A stretch of DNA of 41,205 nucleotides, from the NCBI RefSeq assembly GCF_011030405.1, contig NZ_JAAJTJ010000032.1:1-41205 (forward strand). The letters are read 5' to 3'. This DNA is from Parapedobacter sp. SGR-10. GTDB taxonomy: Bacteria > Bacteroidota > Bacteroidia > Sphingobacteriales > Sphingobacteriaceae. Numbering within the stretch: position 1 is the first letter of the stretch; every line of letters starts with the position of its first letter. Shown here piece after piece: positions 24,860 through 33,242 of this stretch. The notes below the pieces were generated by a model. It saw only the letters and a program-made list of their open reading frames with translations. It was not told where the DNA came from and searched no databases. Made by a program: the position numbers and the translations under genes.

Positions 24860-25188
24860 GTAATATTATAATTATAGATCCTCTAGGGATGGCCCCAAAA
24901 ATTCGGGAGACACTGGAAACCATATACGATCCAGAGCTTAAGCCTGCCAATATCATCGATCTGGGTTTGGTGTACGAAATCATTACCAAAGAGGGAGGCA
25001 TTGCCAAAGTGGTCATGACGCTGACTGCTCCCAACTGTCCTGTCGCTGGAGACATCATGGACGAAGTACAACAGAAACTGTCCGCCATCGAAGGTGTCAG
25101 CGAAGCGCTCGTCGAATTGACTTTCGATCCCCCATGGAACCGGGACATGATGACCGAAGAAGCAAAACTAGAGCTTGGGCTGCTTTAA
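24856..25188 (+). CDS. MIP18/DUF59-family Fe-S assembly protein (SufT/PaaD-like)
   Basis: The 110-residue protein contains PELKPANIIDLGLVYEI, LTAPNCPVAGDIMDEV with a conserved Cys, and VELTFDPPWNRDMM, the hallmarks of MIP18/DUF59 proteins that help mature iron-sulfur proteins. The frame is open further upstream, but the ATG at 24856 gives the family's usual start and an ATGA overlap with the glycosyltransferase stop, so translation is probably coupled. It ends 11 bases before the convergent permease gene with no terminator between them. The pairing with a glycosyltransferase is unusual. Confidence 0.87.
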   Translation: MSNIIIIDPLGMAPKIRETLETIYDPELKPANIIDLGLVYEIITKEGGIAKVVMTLTAPNCPVAGDIMDEVQQKLSAIEGVSEALVELTFDPPWNRDMMTEEAKLELGLL

Positions 25189-25199
25189 TACACCCAATC

Positions 25200-26447
25200 T
25201 CATTCGCTCCTGATATCCGTGACTCTACCTATTTCTTTCACGCTGAGTTTAGAAGAAAAGTAAGACACGATCAGTGATAGTGCGACAACGGTCAGAAATA
25301 CCAATATAAAATCTTCCAGACGGATGTCGATCGGATACACATCGATGAGTGAGCCTTCTTCGCTACCCGTACGGATGAACCCGTACATTTCCTGTAGCTT
25401 ACAGAAAATATAGCCTACGATAATACCCACTGTCCCTCCAATCAGTGAAATAAACACTCCTTCAAGGAAGAAAATACCCTCGACCATACTCCGCTCAGCT
25501 CCTAAGCTCTGCAGGATTTTCATATCTTCCTTTTTGTCGATGACCAACATGGTCAGTGATCCGACAATATTGAATATGGCGATGATACCGATAAAGGTCA
25601 GGATAAAAAAAACGATCCATTTCTCCGACTTGATGGTCTTATACAAGGTAGGATTCTGTTGCTGTCTATTCTTGACATCAAAATCAGCTCCCAATTCCTT
25701 TTGGAATTTTTTCTGCACTTTATCGATATGGTTCGGGTTTTTGAGATATATCTCTACTGCCGATATTTTATGCTCTTCCCCCAACAGATCCCGTACAAAC
25801 CCTATAGGAGCAAGTACAAGATTATCAAATTCAGGTTGATAAGTCAACACACCCACCACATCAATGTTTTGGATATTGAAGTCCTCCAAGGGATTGAGGT
25901 TGTGGATGGAGATATCCTTGCGCGGAAAAAAAAGTTGTACATTATTGTATATGCCCGATATAGGTACTTTCAGATTGGCCTGTATCTGCGCACCTATCAG
26001 TGCCATATTGGTCGAATCTGTCTGTATCGAATATATGCCGCTTTGTAGGATTTCGTTTTCATTTTGGTTGTGTAGACTTTGGGGTGGAACTCCTTTGACC
26101 AGACCAATGAACTGTTGGTTATCGTATTGTACGAGTACCTTGTCTTCCAATACTTCGGAATAGCTTTGTAATGCCGTGTCCGAGCGGAGTTCTTCAAATG
26201 GGATCCCACTTCCGTCAAACAGTTTGCCTTTTACCGGTTCTATTCGTAGATGGGGTGCAAAACTGCTGTACATTGACAGGATAAATTTCTCCATCCCATT
26301 GTAAAAGGAAAGCACGATAACCAGCGCTGCTGTGCTCACAAAGACACCGACCACACTGATGGCAGAGATGACATTGATGGCATTGACCGATTTTTTGGAA
26401 AAAAGGTAACGCACAGCAAACAGAAGGGGTACTCTCAATTTTCTCAT
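25200..26447 (-). CDS. LolC/LolE-type ABC transporter permease (FtsX fold)
   Basis: The 415-residue protein has one N-terminal membrane helix (about 22-50), a large MacB-like periplasmic domain (about 50-270) and three C-terminal helices (near 275-300, 325-350, 375-405) of the FtsX domain, with MLVIDKKEDMKILQSLGAERSMVEGIFFLEG. This is the layout of LolC/E subunits that release lipoproteins from the inner membrane. The matching ATPase is not in the window. The start overlaps the stop of the upstream hydrolase gene by ATGA, indicating cotranscription and coupling. Confidence 0.82.
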   Translation of the reverse strand: MRKLRVPLLFAVRYLFSKKSVNAINVISAISVVGVFVSTAALVIVLSFYNGMEKFILSMYSSFAPHLRIEPVKGKLFDGSGIPFEELRSDTALQSYSEVLEDKVLVQYDNQQFIGLVKGVPPQSLHNQNENEILQSGIYSIQTDSTNMALIGAQIQANLKVPISGIYNNVQLFFPRKDISIHNLNPLEDFNIQNIDVVGVLTYQPEFDNLVLAPIGFVRDLLGEEHKISAVEIYLKNPNHIDKVQKKFQKELGADFDVKNRQQQNPTLYKTIKSEKWIVFFILTFIGIIAIFNIVGSLTMLVIDKKEDMKILQSLGAERSMVEGIFFLEGVFISLIGGTVGIIVGYIFCKLQEMYGFIRTGSEEGSLIDVYPIDIRLEDFILVFLTVVALSLIVSYFSSKLSVKEIGRVTDIRSE

Positions 26448-27088
26448 GCGCGAACAAAAGGGTTGGTCTTCTTTTCAAAGCCTATGGTTGTATGTGGGCC
26501 ATGGCCAGGATAGACAATGGTCTCTTCGGACAAGGTATATAGCTGTGTCTCGATACTTCGCAATAGGATCTCATGATTCCCCCCGGGCAGGTCTGTACGT
26601 CCTATACTGTTTCGGAAAAGTACATCACCACCCAGCAAAAAATTTTGGGCTTCCGAAAAATAGCATACATGGCCGGGCGAATGTCCGGGTGCAAAAATAA
26701 CCTTCAACGTATGCGCACCAAAGTCAATATTTTGTCCTTCTTCCAAGAAGGTGGTGGGTATGGGAGATGTTTCATATCGGATCCCCATCTGGGGGGCGTA
26801 GTTGTCTACAGCCACCAGGATAGGTACTTCATTTTTATGGAATTGCGGGATCAGACCCCATTGCTCAAAAACATAGTGATTGCCCAGCACATGGTCTATA
26901 TGACAATGTGTATTGAGCAGCAACACAGGATTTAGCCCCTCCTCCTCGATAAATGATTGCAACATACGTTCTTCGGCAGGGCCATCCATGCCGGGATCGA
27001 CGATCAAGCAGTCTCTCGACTCCTCATCGTAAAGAACATAGGTATTCTCTTGATAAGGATTAAATACAAAGCTCTTTATCTGAATCAT
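26444..27088 (-). CDS. Glyoxalase-II-like metallo-beta-lactamase hydrolase
   Basis: The 214-residue protein has the metal motif THCHIDH (His61, His63, Asp65, His66), His136 in GHSPGH, Asp155 in LLGGDVLF followed by GRTDLPGG, and His196 in PGHGP, so all ligands are present. The short form without a C-terminal helical domain matches YcbL-type glyoxalase-II-like hydrolases acting on thioesters such as S-lactoylglutathione or related compounds. It is cytoplasmic. It is coupled to the LolC/E-like permease by an ATGA overlap. A perfect -7 box lies only 5 bases before its ATG. Confidence 0.86.
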   Translation of the reverse strand: MIQIKSFVFNPYQENTYVLYDEESRDCLIVDPGMDGPAEERMLQSFIEEEGLNPVLLLNTHCHIDHVLGNHYVFEQWGLIPQFHKNEVPILVAVDNYAPQMGIRYETSPIPTTFLEEGQNIDFGAHTLKVIFAPGHSPGHVCYFSEAQNFLLGGDVLFRNSIGRTDLPGGNHEILLRSIETQLYTLSEETIVYPGHGPHTTIGFEKKTNPFVRA

Positions 27089-27092
27089 ATTT

Positions 27093-27100
27093 CAAACTTA
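27093..27100 (-). promoter_or_regulatory. -7 box TAAGTTTG directly before the hydrolase start
   Basis: On the minus strand TAAGTTTG is followed by AAAT and then the ATG at 27088. If it is used, the mRNA would be leaderless or nearly so. No TTTG -33 box is seen at the right distance, so it may be a chance match. Confidence 0.3.
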
Positions 27101-27134
27101 GATAAAATGCTTTGGATTCACGAATGCCCGGGAG

Positions 27135-27164
27135 AAAAAATTAGGGCAAAAGAGATTTTTTGCC
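27135..27164 (-). terminator. Rho-independent terminator of the second PorP/SprF-like gene
   Basis: On the minus strand GGCAAAA, a 6-base loop, TTTTGCC, then CTAA and TTTTTT (27140-27135). It begins 2 bases after the stop codon at 27166 and closes the second surface cassette. Confidence 0.8.
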
Positions 27165-27165
27165 T

Positions 27166-28056
27166 TTACAGCAACCCTATACCTCCCACTCTGTAACGCA
27201 GTCCTACCTCGTGTGTATTGGTCGAAATACGTTGGTTTAACGTGTGGCTCCTGCCGGCAAACTGGTAGCTGTAGCCGATACCAAAGTCTCCGAAGTTAAG
27301 CTGCATCAGCGCCGATAGGTCTCCTTGGTTCTGCACGCCCATCCCCAGACCCAGTTTACGTGCCATGAACAGCAGCACGCTCACGTCGTAGCGCGGTGTC
27401 AGATCATCCATATGGCTCACCAACAGCGAGGGACGAAGATGAAAAGCCTCATCCAGACCGATCAAAGCACCGGCAGTGATGTAGTACACATTCCGGAATT
27501 CGTAGTCTACATTGCCCCGGCGACCCAACGAAAACCTCGGCATCGATATGCCAAAGTAATACCGATCCGGACGATAGTAACTCGTGCCGATACTTAGAAA
27601 CCCACTTGTCTCCCGGACATCCTCCCGGAACGAGGGATCATTGCGATCGTCAATACCCATATAGTTACCCTGAAAGTGGATCAGACCACCTCCCATCGAC
27701 AGGCTCAGGTACTCCTCCTCGGTGATACGGACCGCTTTGGCCACATAACCCGAAAATTCCGTCTCTTTTGAAACCCCCATGGCCGCATGCTTCGCATCGA
27801 AGCCCACCGACAGCAGAGCATTACGGAATCCTACATTGCCACTGGCCCATACAGACTTGGGGGCACCATCCACGCCGACCCATTGGCTGCGGCCGAGAAC
27901 CGACAGGCTTCCTCCCGGATCCATCGTGCTCAGCGAACCATTGAACGAATTGCGCAACTGCCCGAACTGGTTGTAGCTTACCCCGTGCTGAGCCCAGCCG
28001 TAAAACGGTAGAAAGGCCAATAGCACGATCAATAGATTGGTTGTTGTTATTTTCAT
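27166..28056 (-). CDS. PorP/SprF-family outer-membrane protein, second copy
   Basis: The 296-residue protein begins with a signal peptide (ending FYGWAQ), then SYNQFGQLRNSFNGSLSTMDPGGS and GRSQWVGVDGAPKS, the divergent form of the PorP/SprF opening (NPAYAG replaced, W-x-G-x-x-GAP kept). The C-terminus (FGIGYSYQFAG...THEVGLRYRV) is typical of the family's last barrel strands. It lies directly downstream of a CHU_C surface protein, repeating the arrangement at 930-12246, so it is probably the dedicated partner of that protein. The weaker N-terminal match suggests a specialised member. Confidence 0.8.
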   Translation of the reverse strand: MKITTTNLLIVLLAFLPFYGWAQHGVSYNQFGQLRNSFNGSLSTMDPGGSLSVLGRSQWVGVDGAPKSVWASGNVGFRNALLSVGFDAKHAAMGVSKETEFSGYVAKAVRITEEEYLSLSMGGGLIHFQGNYMGIDDRNDPSFREDVRETSGFLSIGTSYYRPDRYYFGISMPRFSLGRRGNVDYEFRNVYYITAGALIGLDEAFHLRPSLLVSHMDDLTPRYDVSVLLFMARKLGLGMGVQNQGDLSALMQLNFGDFGIGYSYQFAGRSHTLNQRISTNTHEVGLRYRVGGIGLL

Positions 28057-28060
28057 TTTT

Positions 28061-28165
28061 AGTCAGTTATCAGTGGTCAGTGGTCAGTAGTCAGGCTTTT
28101 AAATTCCTAATTCTCCATTTTCAACTCTCAATTATCCACTCTCCACTTTCAATTATCAATTATCA
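28061..28165. repeat. Degenerate TCAGTGG and TCAATTA simple repeats
   Basis: The gap between the two cassette genes is filled with 28061-28094 (copies of AGTCAGTTATCAGTGGTCAG-like words) and 28117-28165 (copies of CTCAATTATCCACTCTCCAC and CAATTATCAATTATCAATT). The first part is shared with 12247-12306 and 15871-15893. Confidence 0.6.
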
Positions 28166-31100
28166 ATTCACTGTCCGTTTCACCACAAAAAATCCCTTCT
28201 CCCGTTTCCATTCGTTGCCGTCTTTCACATCCAGGTAATAATAATATGTACCGTCGCGGACATACTGTCCCGTGAATACCCGATCACGGTTGTCATAACT
28301 TTCGATCTCGGCCAGTACCTTGCCGGACTTGTCGAAGATGGTGATCCTATTTTCGGGATAGTCACGAATACCCTCGAGCATCAGGAAGTCGTTGATCCCG
28401 TCACCGTTGGGCGATACGGCCTGATGCACACGGATCGGCAATGCGGCGTTGGCATCATTGGCGATACGTATGCTGACCGATACGGGGTCGGCAGGCAGGT
28501 AGTTATGGTTGCCGGGCTGTGTCGCCGTGACGGTAACTGTACCCAGGCGCTTGACGATCAGGGACAGGCCGTCCAGCGTAGCGACCTGTTCGTCATCGAT
28601 GGACAACGTCACAGGCAGGCCGCTGCTGCCTGATACATCGAGAGCGACCGTACCGGCATCACGTGCCAGTGTGCCGGGCGAGATGAACGTAATCGTCTGC
28701 GGGGCTTTATTGATAGTCAACACCTGCTCTACATCTGCCGCAGGCAGATAAGCGGCATTGCCGCTCTGGCTCGCGGTAATGGTAACTGTGCCGGCGGCGT
28801 GAATGGTCACGATACTGCCGGATACCGAAGCTATGGCAGGATCACTGCTGCTGTAGCTGACTGTAAGATCGGAAGAGGCCGTAGCGGTCAACGCGAATGC
28901 CGCGTCGCCATATACTTTGTCCGGCAGAGGATTGAATGTGATCGTTTGCGGTGCCTGCGGTGTGGCCGATACCATTGCCGAGCCGAGGCTTGCATTACCG
29001 ACCCGGTCTACGGCTCTTACTTCGTAATAGTAAGTCGTACCGTTGGTCAGCGACTGGTGCAGGTATGCGGTTGTTCCGGCCGGGACGGATGCGAGCAAGC
29101 TGAGCTGTCCGGCAGTAGTGCCGAAATAGACACGATACCCGTCAAGATCAGTTTCGGCATTGGCATCCCATTGCAGGTTTACCTGCGCATTGCCAAACGT
29201 GGCTGTAAGACCGGTCGGTGCGGCCGGAGGTACCGCGTCCACGAGGACAGCACCTGTATTGCCTACACTGTTCAGCGTCAGTACGGCATTATTGTTTGCT
29301 TCGTCTTGGATGGCACCACCGGTCAGTCCCAGCGTACCGACGGTAATACCGTCCGTGTCAAGGTCCCCTTCGGCGACTGTATAGCGGAACGTGATCGCGG
29401 AGGCACCCGAACCACTGAAATAACCGGCATATCGGGTGGCCGTACCGATAGTCAGAGCGATACGTGGGGTACCACCGCTCGTATTCACGGTAACAGGTTC
29501 GCTAAAGTGGACCGTAAAGTCGAGGTTCTGCCCGGCGATATATGTATTATTCGCAGGGACGGATACAGTCGTGACCACCGGTGCTATATCGTCCACTACC
29601 GTGACGGTAAAGGGTTTATCAAATGTAGCTCCGTGATTGTCCTCAGTCCGGATGCGCACCGAGTAGCTTCCCGCGGCCATGTTGGCGGGATTGTCGACAC
29701 GGAGCTGATTGCCCGAGATATTGAATAAGCTATTGTGGTCACTACCCGTGCCGGATACCAGCGTATAGGTATGCGTATTCCCGTTGTCGGGGTCGGTGCT
29801 GCTGAGCGTACCGACTACGGCATTGGCTCCGCCACTTTGATTGACGCTGGTGCTGCTCAGGCTGATGTCGGTCGGCGGCTGGTTCGAACAATCCTCGCTA
29901 AAGCTCGATTGGCTATCTACATACGTCGTCCAGTTCGCCGTACTATAAGCGATGTTGTCCACCTGAATACAGGTCAGATTTGGGTTATTATTGACCCTAA
30001 AAAAAGCATTTGCAACACTTGAATTATTCCCGTTTTTGACGTTTAATGTGGTCAGTTGATTATTGTTACAGAGCAACATTACCAATGCCGTATTCTGACT
30101 GACATCCAGAGCAGTCAGCTGATTATTACTGCAATTCAACTGTTCCAATGCCGTGTTGTTACTGACATCCAAGGCCGTCAGCTGATTATCATAGCCGTAC
30201 AAATTTACCAATGCCGTATTTTGGCTGACATCCAGCGTGACCAACTGATTATTGTCGCATGTCAAACCTTTCAATACCGTATTCTGGTTGACATCCAGAG
30301 CGGTCAGCTGATTATTACTGCAATTCAAATATTCCAATGTCGTATTTTGGTTAACATCTAATGTAGTCAACTGATTATCATAGCAGAATAAATATACCAA
30401 TACCAAATTCTGACTTACATCCAAGGTGGTCAGCTGATTATTATCACACCACAAAGTTGTCAATGCCGTATTTTGGCTGACATCTAACGAGGTTAATTGA
30501 TTACGATCACAGTACAAAGCAACAATATTGACAAAAGCCTCAATCCCGGTAAGGTCGGCAATGCCACGATTGGCAACAGAGATCGTTCCGGTAAATGCTA
30601 TTGCTTCGTTGCATTGTATTTCGCCGTCGCCGTCGGTGTTGATGGCTGTATTTGCCAACAAAGCAGCTTTAAAGTTCGCATCGGGGATATGGACTACGCA
30701 GGGTGGTGTCACCTGATTTTCATACGCCCCGAGATCCACGGTATTATTCTGTATGCGGGGATTGCCTGCCAGATCGGTGCTTGCCGTGATGTAGCCATTG
30801 TCGCCGGCATCGATAGCCGGACTGCCTGTTTGCAATGTAAAATCACCACTTTCCGTATCGTTGAAAAGCGGATCGGTAGCGGCAGGCAGATTGTTGTTTA
30901 CCACAGCGGTATAGGCACTGTGCGTCTGACCCTGCACCAGGCTGTTCTTCACATCGTATAGCTCTCCGAAAACACTGTTGGCACTCATATCCCAGATGAT
31001 ACTGTTGCGGACAATGGCCACTCCACTATGATTGTACCAATCGGAGCCTCCGTTAGCGGCGGTATTGTAGGATATAGTGACATTGGTAAGCGTGGCGGGC

Positions 31101-32878
31101 GGGTATAAACTATTGTTTCCATAATGGTAAACCCCTCCACCATTTTGGCCGGCGGAATTGTTGTAGATGCTGACATTCGTCAAGACCGATGCGGAATACA
31201 CGAAATGTATCCCACCACCGTTTAGGTCCGCGGTATTGTCGCGAATAATCAGGTTAGTAAGGGTGGGTGCGGCTTCATCAAGAAAAATACCTCCACCTCT
31301 CGACAGATTTCCGACACCTGAAGCATTGCCATCGGTCAGCGTAAAGCCGTCAAGAACTGCGCTGGCTGTCAGCGTTCCTACATTTCTGACGACAGAAGCA
31401 CCATTGCCTTTCAGAATGGTCGGGTTACCTGCCCAGTTCCGGTCGCCCATAGCGGGGTTGCCAGTATCGGCAAAACCGCCATAAACGCGCACATGCTCCA
31501 CCAAGCTGAACGCAGTGCCCGAAGTGGGCTGGTATTCGCCTTTGGCCACCCATATCTGCAAGGGATTGCCGGTCGTCCAGTTGCTTTGGTTGTCATCGGC
31601 CCATTGCAGCGCATCCGCAAGCTCGGGGAGGGCATTGTCCCAGGAGGAGCCGTTGCCGGTGTATCCGGCGGCATTCTGGTCTACATTTTTGTTGACGTAG
31701 AGGATATTGCCGGAGCCGGGAGCATAGCCACCCCGATTGAGAAAGACGTGCGTGGTGCCGTGCCCTGCGGAGACGGTGGCGATATCGTTGCGACCATCGC
31801 TATCCAGATCGGCTATGACTACGTCAAAAGGCAGAAAATCCGCATGGCTCAGCATGCGCTGCTGATAGAACGTACCGTCTCCTTTGTTGATCAGGATGGA
31901 CACATAGGCAGAACCCTGGCTGACAGCAGCTATGTCTGCATGACCGTCGCCGTCTAGGTCTCCGATCGCCGTTCCGGCAGGGCTGTTGCCGACAGCGTAG
32001 GTGGTATGCGCGGCAAAGGTGCCGTTGCCGTTGTTGAGCAATACGGATATGGTGTTGTCATTGCGGTTGGCGACGACCAGATCGTTGTGTCCGTCGCCGT
32101 TTAGGTCGCTAATAGATGTATGTATCGCATAATTTCCTGTCGGATAGGTGACGGCAGTGGCAAATGTTCCGTCGCCGTTGCCGAGCAGCACAGATACCGT
32201 ATTGGAAGGGCCATCAGCGGAGAGCATATCGGGGCGACCGTCGCCATTGACATCGGCTATGCTCAGCCCCCTGCCGTAATTTACAGGATACGCGACCGGG
32301 AAGGCTAATGTGCCGTTGCCGTTATTGATATATACGGCTATATCTTCGGCGGTGGCGGATAAGGCCACATCGGGAAGACCATCGCCGTTGAGGTCGCTGA
32401 CCGCCAGCCCCATTGCCCAGCCGCCGGAGATGGCATATTCTGTTTTAGTGGGGAATGTGCCATTGCCGTCATTCCACAGGATGACCAAATGGTGCTGGTC
32501 GCTCATGGCGGTGCGGTTCCATCTTGCGGCGATGATGTCGGGGTGACCGTCGCCATTGAGGTCGCCGGTCTGCACAGCTGTCACCGAGGTGTACTGATCC
32601 TCTGTCAGGTAGTTTACAGCCGGAGCATAGGTTCCGTCGCCGTTGTTGAGGGATACGGCGACACCGTTTTCGGGAACTTCATTCCAAAAGTCGCTTCCTG
32701 TGACCAGGTCAGGCTTGCCGTCGCCGTTGAAATCACTCCATGCGATAGAGGTAGGATACATGCCGGAAGGATAGGTAGCCTTGGTAAATACCACCTGCGC
32801 CGTGGCTGAAAACGACAGCATGGAGGTCAACGCAAGGCATATATAATACCTTAGGAGGCTTGGTTTTGATGTATTCAT
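28163..32878 (-). CDS. Mosaic T9SS surface protein: FG-GAP propeller, beta-helix, LRR, cadherin/FnIII, CHU_C
   Basis: This 1571-residue protein starts with a signal peptide (ending SATAQ). Residues about 30-380 carry seven FG-GAP/VCBS repeats with Ca-binding loops of the type DLNGDGHPD, enough for one seven-bladed propeller. About 390-720 is a right-handed beta-helix of the choice-of-anchor/polymorphic outer-membrane type (GGGIF, NGGGIHF, NGGGVYH, ending SPAIDAGDNG). About 727-990 is a leucine-rich region with 21-residue units LTxLDVSQNTALxxLxCxNNQ. About 999-1090 is cadherin-like, 1094-1210 Ig-like, 1214-1305 fibronectin III-like, and 1310-1475 has two units starting PQTITF. Residues about 1480-1571 (VSPNGDGINDF onward) are the CHU_C sorting domain. 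It is probably a cell-surface binding protein; no enzymatic site is evident. Confidence 0.87.
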   Translation of the reverse strand: MNTSKPSLLRYYICLALTSMLSFSATAQVVFTKATYPSGMYPTSIAWSDFNGDGKPDLVTGSDFWNEVPENGVAVSLNNGDGTYAPAVNYLTEDQYTSVTAVQTGDLNGDGHPDIIAARWNRTAMSDQHHLVILWNDGNGTFPTKTEYAISGGWAMGLAVSDLNGDGLPDVALSATAEDIAVYINNGNGTLAFPVAYPVNYGRGLSIADVNGDGRPDMLSADGPSNTVSVLLGNGDGTFATAVTYPTGNYAIHTSISDLNGDGHNDLVVANRNDNTISVLLNNGNGTFAAHTTYAVGNSPAGTAIGDLDGDGHADIAAVSQGSAYVSILINKGDGTFYQQRMLSHADFLPFDVVIADLDSDGRNDIATVSAGHGTTHVFLNRGGYAPGSGNILYVNKNVDQNAAGYTGNGSSWDNALPELADALQWADDNQSNWTTGNPLQIWVAKGEYQPTSGTAFSLVEHVRVYGGFADTGNPAMGDRNWAGNPTILKGNGASVVRNVGTLTASAVLDGFTLTDGNASGVGNLSRGGGIFLDEAAPTLTNLIIRDNTADLNGGGIHFVYSASVLTNVSIYNNSAGQNGGGVYHYGNNSLYPPATLTNVTISYNTAANGGSDWYNHSGVAIVRNSIIWDMSANSVFGELYDVKNSLVQGQTHSAYTAVVNNNLPAATDPLFNDTESGDFTLQTGSPAIDAGDNGYITASTDLAGNPRIQNNTVDLGAYENQVTPPCVVHIPDANFKAALLANTAINTDGDGEIQCNEAIAFTGTISVANRGIADLTGIEAFVNIVALYCDRNQLTSLDVSQNTALTTLWCDNNQLTTLDVSQNLVLVYLFCYDNQLTTLDVNQNTTLEYLNCSNNQLTALDVNQNTVLKGLTCDNNQLVTLDVSQNTALVNLYGYDNQLTALDVSNNTALEQLNCSNNQLTALDVSQNTALVMLLCNNNQLTTLNVKNGNNSSVANAFFRVNNNPNLTCIQVDNIAYSTANWTTYVDSQSSFSEDCSNQPPTDISLSSTSVNQSGGANAVVGTLSSTDPDNGNTHTYTLVSGTGSDHNSLFNISGNQLRVDNPANMAAGSYSVRIRTEDNHGATFDKPFTVTVVDDIAPVVTTVSVPANNTYIAGQNLDFTVHFSEPVTVNTSGGTPRIALTIGTATRYAGYFSGSGASAITFRYTVAEGDLDTDGITVGTLGLTGGAIQDEANNNAVLTLNSVGNTGAVLVDAVPPAAPTGLTATFGNAQVNLQWDANAETDLDGYRVYFGTTAGQLSLLASVPAGTTAYLHQSLTNGTTYYYEVRAVDRVGNASLGSAMVSATPQAPQTITFNPLPDKVYGDAAFALTATASSDLTVSYSSSDPAIASVSGSIVTIHAAGTVTITASQSGNAAYLPAADVEQVLTINKAPQTITFISPGTLARDAGTVALDVSGSSGLPVTLSIDDEQVATLDGLSLIVKRLGTVTVTATQPGNHNYLPADPVSVSIRIANDANAALPIRVHQAVSPNGDGINDFLMLEGIRDYPENRITIFDKSGKVLAEIESYDNRDRVFTGQYVRDGTYYYYLDVKDGNEWKREKGFFVVKRTVN
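30040..30540 (-). repeat. Tandem 63-bp repeats encoding leucine-rich repeats
   Basis: Seven consecutive 63-base units, flanked by degenerate ones, encode LTALDVSQNTALxxLxCxNNQ. Several units are nearly identical at DNA level (for example CTGACATCCAGAGC and GTCAGCTGATTATT recur). The stretch looks more AT-rich than the modules on either side, suggesting it was inserted or amplified separately. Confidence 0.8.
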
Positions 32879-33242
32879 TTCTTTAATTCTTTTATACCTA
32901 AGTTGGATTGTCCGTCGTATAGTACATCATCAAAGCATTTTCACCTGGTAGATCAACCCATCAATAGACGATTGGTTATTTTTTGTAGTTGTTGCGCCAC
33001 AAACATATAGATATGTTCTAAAATATTTCCCACCCCATAGGGGTGGTTTTGCAAAAAAGCAGTGATTTTTAAATTATAATGGTTGTAGAGTGCATGTACT
33101 TCCGAAGACATTTCCCACTGACACAAGGATTACCTACAGTTAGCCTGCCGTTGTTCACGTGCCAATATGTTTCTTTATGTAGAATGATCTGCAAAAAAAT
33201 CTTAGTTTTGTATATGCACTTAACTGACCCCTTTTCGCTTTT
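32879..33242. promoter_or_regulatory. 364-base divergent regulatory region with palindromes and -7 boxes
   Basis: No gene is seen. On minus, TATGTTTG (33000-33007) is a perfect -7 box for the mosaic protein, giving a leader of about 115 bases. It overlaps the palindrome ACATAT-AG-ATATGT (33003-33016). A 7-bp palindrome CCACCCC-ATA-GGGGTGG (33030-33046) lies about 23 bases further upstream of that box. On plus, TAGTTTTG (33203-33210) is a perfect -7 box 32 bases before the regulator gene. The palindrome is a good candidate operator for the divergent LuxR-type regulator. Confidence 0.45.

Noticed and set aside
28799..29728. A 309-residue plus-strand open frame opposite the mosaic surface protein
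   Set aside because: Its composition (rich in Arg, Gly, Cys) and lack of any family likeness mark it as the antisense shadow of a clear coding region with recognisable modules.
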